A stretch of DNA of 64,000 bases from Streptomyces sp. CG4 (GTDB taxonomy: Bacteria > Actinomycetota > Actinomycetes > Streptomycetales > Streptomycetaceae), in the NCBI RefSeq assembly GCF_041080655.1, contig NZ_CP163525.1:2480001-2544000 (forward strand). The letters run 5' to 3'. The notes beneath the pieces were generated by a model. It worked only from the letters and a program-made list of their open reading frames with translations, searched no databases and was not told the DNA's origin. Made by a program: the position numbers and the translations under genes. Positions 61,865 to 64,000 of this stretch are shown piece after piece; positions within the stretch are counted from its first letter, which is position 1, and each line of letters begins with the position of its first letter.

Positions 61865-62371
61865 ATGTCCAGGACACAGGTCGCCCTGTTCAGTGCCATC
61901 GGGACCGGAGTGCTGGCCCTGGGCACAGCCTCTGTGCTCGCGTTTCCCGCCCAGGCCAAGTCCGAGACCCAGGCCACGTCCGAGACCCGGGCCAGGCCCG
62001 AGAAGGTCATCGACCTGGCCGTGGGGAACGACGGCGTCGTGCAGACCGACGTCGGCGCCCCCGGGCTGAGCGTCGGAGACGAGTTCGTGTACGCCGACAA
62101 GCTGTTCCGGGGCGGCAAGCAGATCGGCGAGGACGGCAGTTCCTGCCAGGTGACCAAGCTGCAGGGCTCGAAGATCGTCACCAACTGCGTGCTGTCGGTG
62201 CAACTGCCGGACGGCCAGCTGACCGCCCAGTCGCTGTGGACCAAGGGCAGCGACACCGTGCGCATGGCCATCACCGGGGGCACCGGCGCCTACCGCGGCG
62301 CCACCGGCGAACTCACCTGCAACGACATCCAGACCCCGCACGAGACCTACCGCATCTCGCTGGACCGCTGA
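61865..62371 (+). CDS. Secreted allene oxide cyclase/dirigent-like barrel protein
   Basis: A 168-residue protein with a signal peptide (VALFSAIGTGVLALGTASVLAFPAQA) and a beta-barrel domain: SVGDEFVYADKLFRGGKQIG, SSCQVTKLQGSKIVTNCVLS, and MAITGGTGAYRGATGELTC. These match the allene oxide cyclase barrel family, which includes plant dirigent proteins that steer coupling of phenylpropanoid radicals and bacterial barrel cyclases. Two cysteines may form a disulfide. AGGAG lies nine bases before the ATG. It is co-directional with the lyase gene and may act on an exported product. Confidence 0.75.
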   Translation: MSRTQVALFSAIGTGVLALGTASVLAFPAQAKSETQATSETRARPEKVIDLAVGNDGVVQTDVGAPGLSVGDEFVYADKLFRGGKQIGEDGSSCQVTKLQGSKIVTNCVLSVQLPDGQLTAQSLWTKGSDTVRMAITGGTGAYRGATGELTCNDIQTPHETYRISLDR

Positions 62372-62389
62372 GTGCCGGCGCCGGCGGCG

Positions 62390-63259
62390 CTACCACTCGT
62401 TCCCCTCGGAGACGGCCTCCGTGAGGCTGGCCATGTCCAGCAGCAGCATCGCATCGTGGTCCGGGGTACCCGGCTCGGCCTGGTAGGTGACCAGGCGCTG
62501 ACCGTCCGTGTGGAAGATCGCCATCACCTCGAAGCTGAGGCGCATCGAGCCGACCTCGGGATGCTCGAAGTGCTTCCGGCCGCCGCCCCGCGCCTGTACG
62601 TCGTACCGCTCCCACAGCCGGGCGAACTCCGGGCTCTTCATGACGAGTTCGCCCACGAGCTGGGCCAGTTCCGGCGTGTCCGGTTCGACGCCCGCCATCG
62701 CACGCAGGTGGGCCGCGCTGTGCGCCGCCAACGTCTCCCAGTCGGGGTACAGCTCGCGCCCTCTGGGGTGCAGGAACATGTAGCGGGTGAGGTTGCGGCG
62801 CTCCTCCGGCCAGTCGGTGAGGCCGGGGAAGAGCCGCAGCCCGGGGCGGTTGGCGGCCAGCAGGTCGTTGGCGCGGCTGACCACGTACGCCGGGCACGGG
62901 CGCAGGGTCTCCAGCAGGGTGCGGACCGACTGCCGTACGGCACGCGCCGGGCCGGGGGACAGTGCCGGCTTCTGGCCGCCGGCGAGGGCCACCAGTTCGT
63001 GCAGCCGGTGCAAGGCCTCGGGCGCCAGCCGGAGCGCCTCGCCGAGCGCCGCGACGACGGCGGGCGAGGGCCGGGTCTCCCGGCCACGCTCCAGCCGCGT
63101 GTAGTAGTCGACGCTGACTCCGGCCAGCGTCGCCAGTTCCTCGCGGCGGAGCCCCGGAGTGCGGCGGACGCCCCTGCCGGCGGGGAGGCCCACGTCCTGC
63201 GGACGGACCCGTGCGCGCCGGGCCCGGAGGAAACGGCCCAGTTCCGTACCTTCGCTCAT
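62390..63259 (-). CDS. XRE-family regulator with MmyB-like ligand domain
   Basis: A 289-residue regulator: an N-terminal helix-turn-helix (LRREELATLAGVSVDYYTRLERGRE) followed by the MmyB-like PAS-type domain (AYVVSRANDLLAANRPGLRLF, RNLTRYMFLHPRGRELYPDW). These proteins bind fatty acids and usually control a neighbouring gene. It is divergent from the DHA2-type exporter, its likely target. ATG at 63259 is chosen. Confidence 0.88.
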   Translation of the reverse strand: MSEGTELGRFLRARRARVRPQDVGLPAGRGVRRTPGLRREELATLAGVSVDYYTRLERGRETRPSPAVVAALGEALRLAPEALHRLHELVALAGGQKPALSPGPARAVRQSVRTLLETLRPCPAYVVSRANDLLAANRPGLRLFPGLTDWPEERRNLTRYMFLHPRGRELYPDWETLAAHSAAHLRAMAGVEPDTPELAQLVGELVMKSPEFARLWERYDVQARGGGRKHFEHPEVGSMRLSFEVMAIFHTDGQRLVTYQAEPGTPDHDAMLLLDMASLTEAVSEGNEW

Positions 63260-63467
63260 CCCGCCATTGTGGCAAGCCGTCACGCATTCAGGGGGGCCGT
63301 ATCAGGACCAGGAACATCGCTCCCCCGTACGGCGCGGTCTGCCTGCGGGCGCGCGTGCGCGGCACGCTGGTGCGGTCGCCGTTGCCGGTGTCCCAAGTCC
63401 GATTCCAGGGCCTTTCACGGCCGATTCCATGTCCCGGCAGGGACTTCACAGTGAGGAGCAGTGCGCG

Positions 63468-64000
63468 ATGAGCGTGGCGCAGTCCAGGACAGGCGCGGAA
63501 GCCAAGGGGAGGGCAGCTCCAGGAGGGCCGGGGCAGGCCGGCTCCGCCACCGCGGCTCTGGTCGCCGCCGTCCTCGGCTTCTTCGTGATCACACTCGACG
63601 TCTCCGGTGTCAATGTGGCCCTGCCCGCCGTGGGACACGACCTCGGCGGCTCGTTGTCCGGGCTCCAGTGGGTCGCCGACAGTTACACCCTGATGTTCGC
63701 GGCGCTGATGCTCTCGGCCGGCGCCCTCTCGGACGCGGTCGGCGCGCGGCGCGCGTTCGGCTGGGGGCTCGGTGTCTTCACCCTCGCCTCGCTGGCCTGT
63801 GGGCTGGCACCGACGATCGGGGCGCTGACGGCGGCGCGGGTGGTGCAGGGCAGCGCGGCCGCGGTGATGGTGCCGGCCTCCCTGGCGCTGATCCGGCAGG
63901 CGTTCCCCGATCCGGACGCACGGGCGCGCGGCATCGCCCTGTGGACGGTCGGCGGTGCCGTGGCCATCGCCGCGGGCCCCGTCCTGGGCGGGTTGCTCAC
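63468..64000 (+). CDS. DHA2-family MFS drug exporter (3' end cut by window edge)
   Basis: At least 177 residues of a 14-segment type exporter. VLGFFVITLDVSGVNVALPAVG is the first-helix motif of the EmrB/QacA group; LQWVADSYTLMFAALMLSAGALSDAVGARR is split here as helices 2-3 with the loop arginine, and ARVVQGSAAAVMVPASLALI is motif in helices 4-5. It probably exports a drug or the product of the upstream cluster. GAGGAG lies upstream of the ATG. Confidence 0.85.
   Translation, partial: MSVAQSRTGAEAKGRAAPGGPGQAGSATAALVAAVLGFFVITLDVSGVNVALPAVGHDLGGSLSGLQWVADSYTLMFAALMLSAGALSDAVGARRAFGWGLGVFTLASLACGLAPTIGALTAARVVQGSAAAVMVPASLALIRQAFPDPDARARGIALWTVGGAVAIAAGPVLGGLL

Overview
The window is high-GC actinomycete chromosome, almost certainly Streptomyces. 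Codon third positions are nearly all G or C. Genes often overlap as ATGA or GTGA, and many families are Streptomyces-typical (DasR/DasABC, DUF5999-, DUF6099- and DUF6299-like proteins, a SepF paralogue, methylmalonyl-CoA mutase with MeaB). The first and last genes are cut by the window edges.

Layout. 1-4.7 kb: a tightly overlapping minus-strand operon (phytanoyl-CoA dioxygenase-like, glycosyltransferase-like, PLP decarboxylase, GNAT, MFS exporter) with the look of a small uncharacterised biosynthetic operon. 4.8-10.6 kb: a das-type chitooligosaccharide locus (solute-binding protein, two permeases, GH3 hexosaminidase, divergent DasR-like regulator) with three DasR-box-like sites. 10.7-12.8 kb: a frameshifted luciferase-like monooxygenase and small Streptomyces proteins. 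12.8-20.4 kb: a 2-aminobenzoate (anthranilate) catabolic cluster working through CoA thioesters, with two operons sharing a 27-bp promoter/operator element. 20.7-25 kb: an anti-sigma-like ATPase, an amino-acid permease, ornithine carbamoyltransferase and arginine deiminase. 25.1-29.1 kb: the RNA repair pair pnkp-hen1.

29-36 kb is a mobile element of about 7 kb carrying a large serine recombinase. It has inserted inside the 5' end of hen1. The displaced original 5' end of hen1 is still present at the far end, while the element supplies a diverged replacement of the same length, so hen1 stays open. The element holds a GntR regulator, an IS5-type element split by a segment with an acetyltransferase and an IS110-type transposase, a reductase fragment and an IS112-like element.

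36.4-50.2 kb holds ordinary chromosome (an alanyl-tRNA-synthetase catalytic-domain paralogue, an F420-type oxidoreductase, a MazG-like/AAA pair, SepF, a membrane protein, YceI/MarR) and the mutA-mutB-meaB operon, which ends at a clear terminator.

50.6-62.4 kb is a co-directional gene cluster: type I DAHP synthase, LuxC-like aldehyde dehydrogenase-fold reductase, three different adenylating enzymes, an acyl carrier protein, a prenyltransferase-type alpha-toroid repeat protein, a tautomerase-like protein, an SDR, an MIO-dependent aromatic ammonia-lyase or aminomutase, and a secreted allene-oxide-cyclase/dirigent-like barrel. An MmyB-type regulator and a DHA2 exporter follow. I read it as a biosynthetic cluster that makes an aromatic acid, carries it on the ACP and reduces it; the product is not one I recognise. 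This cluster and the hen1-targeting element are the two most novel parts of the window.
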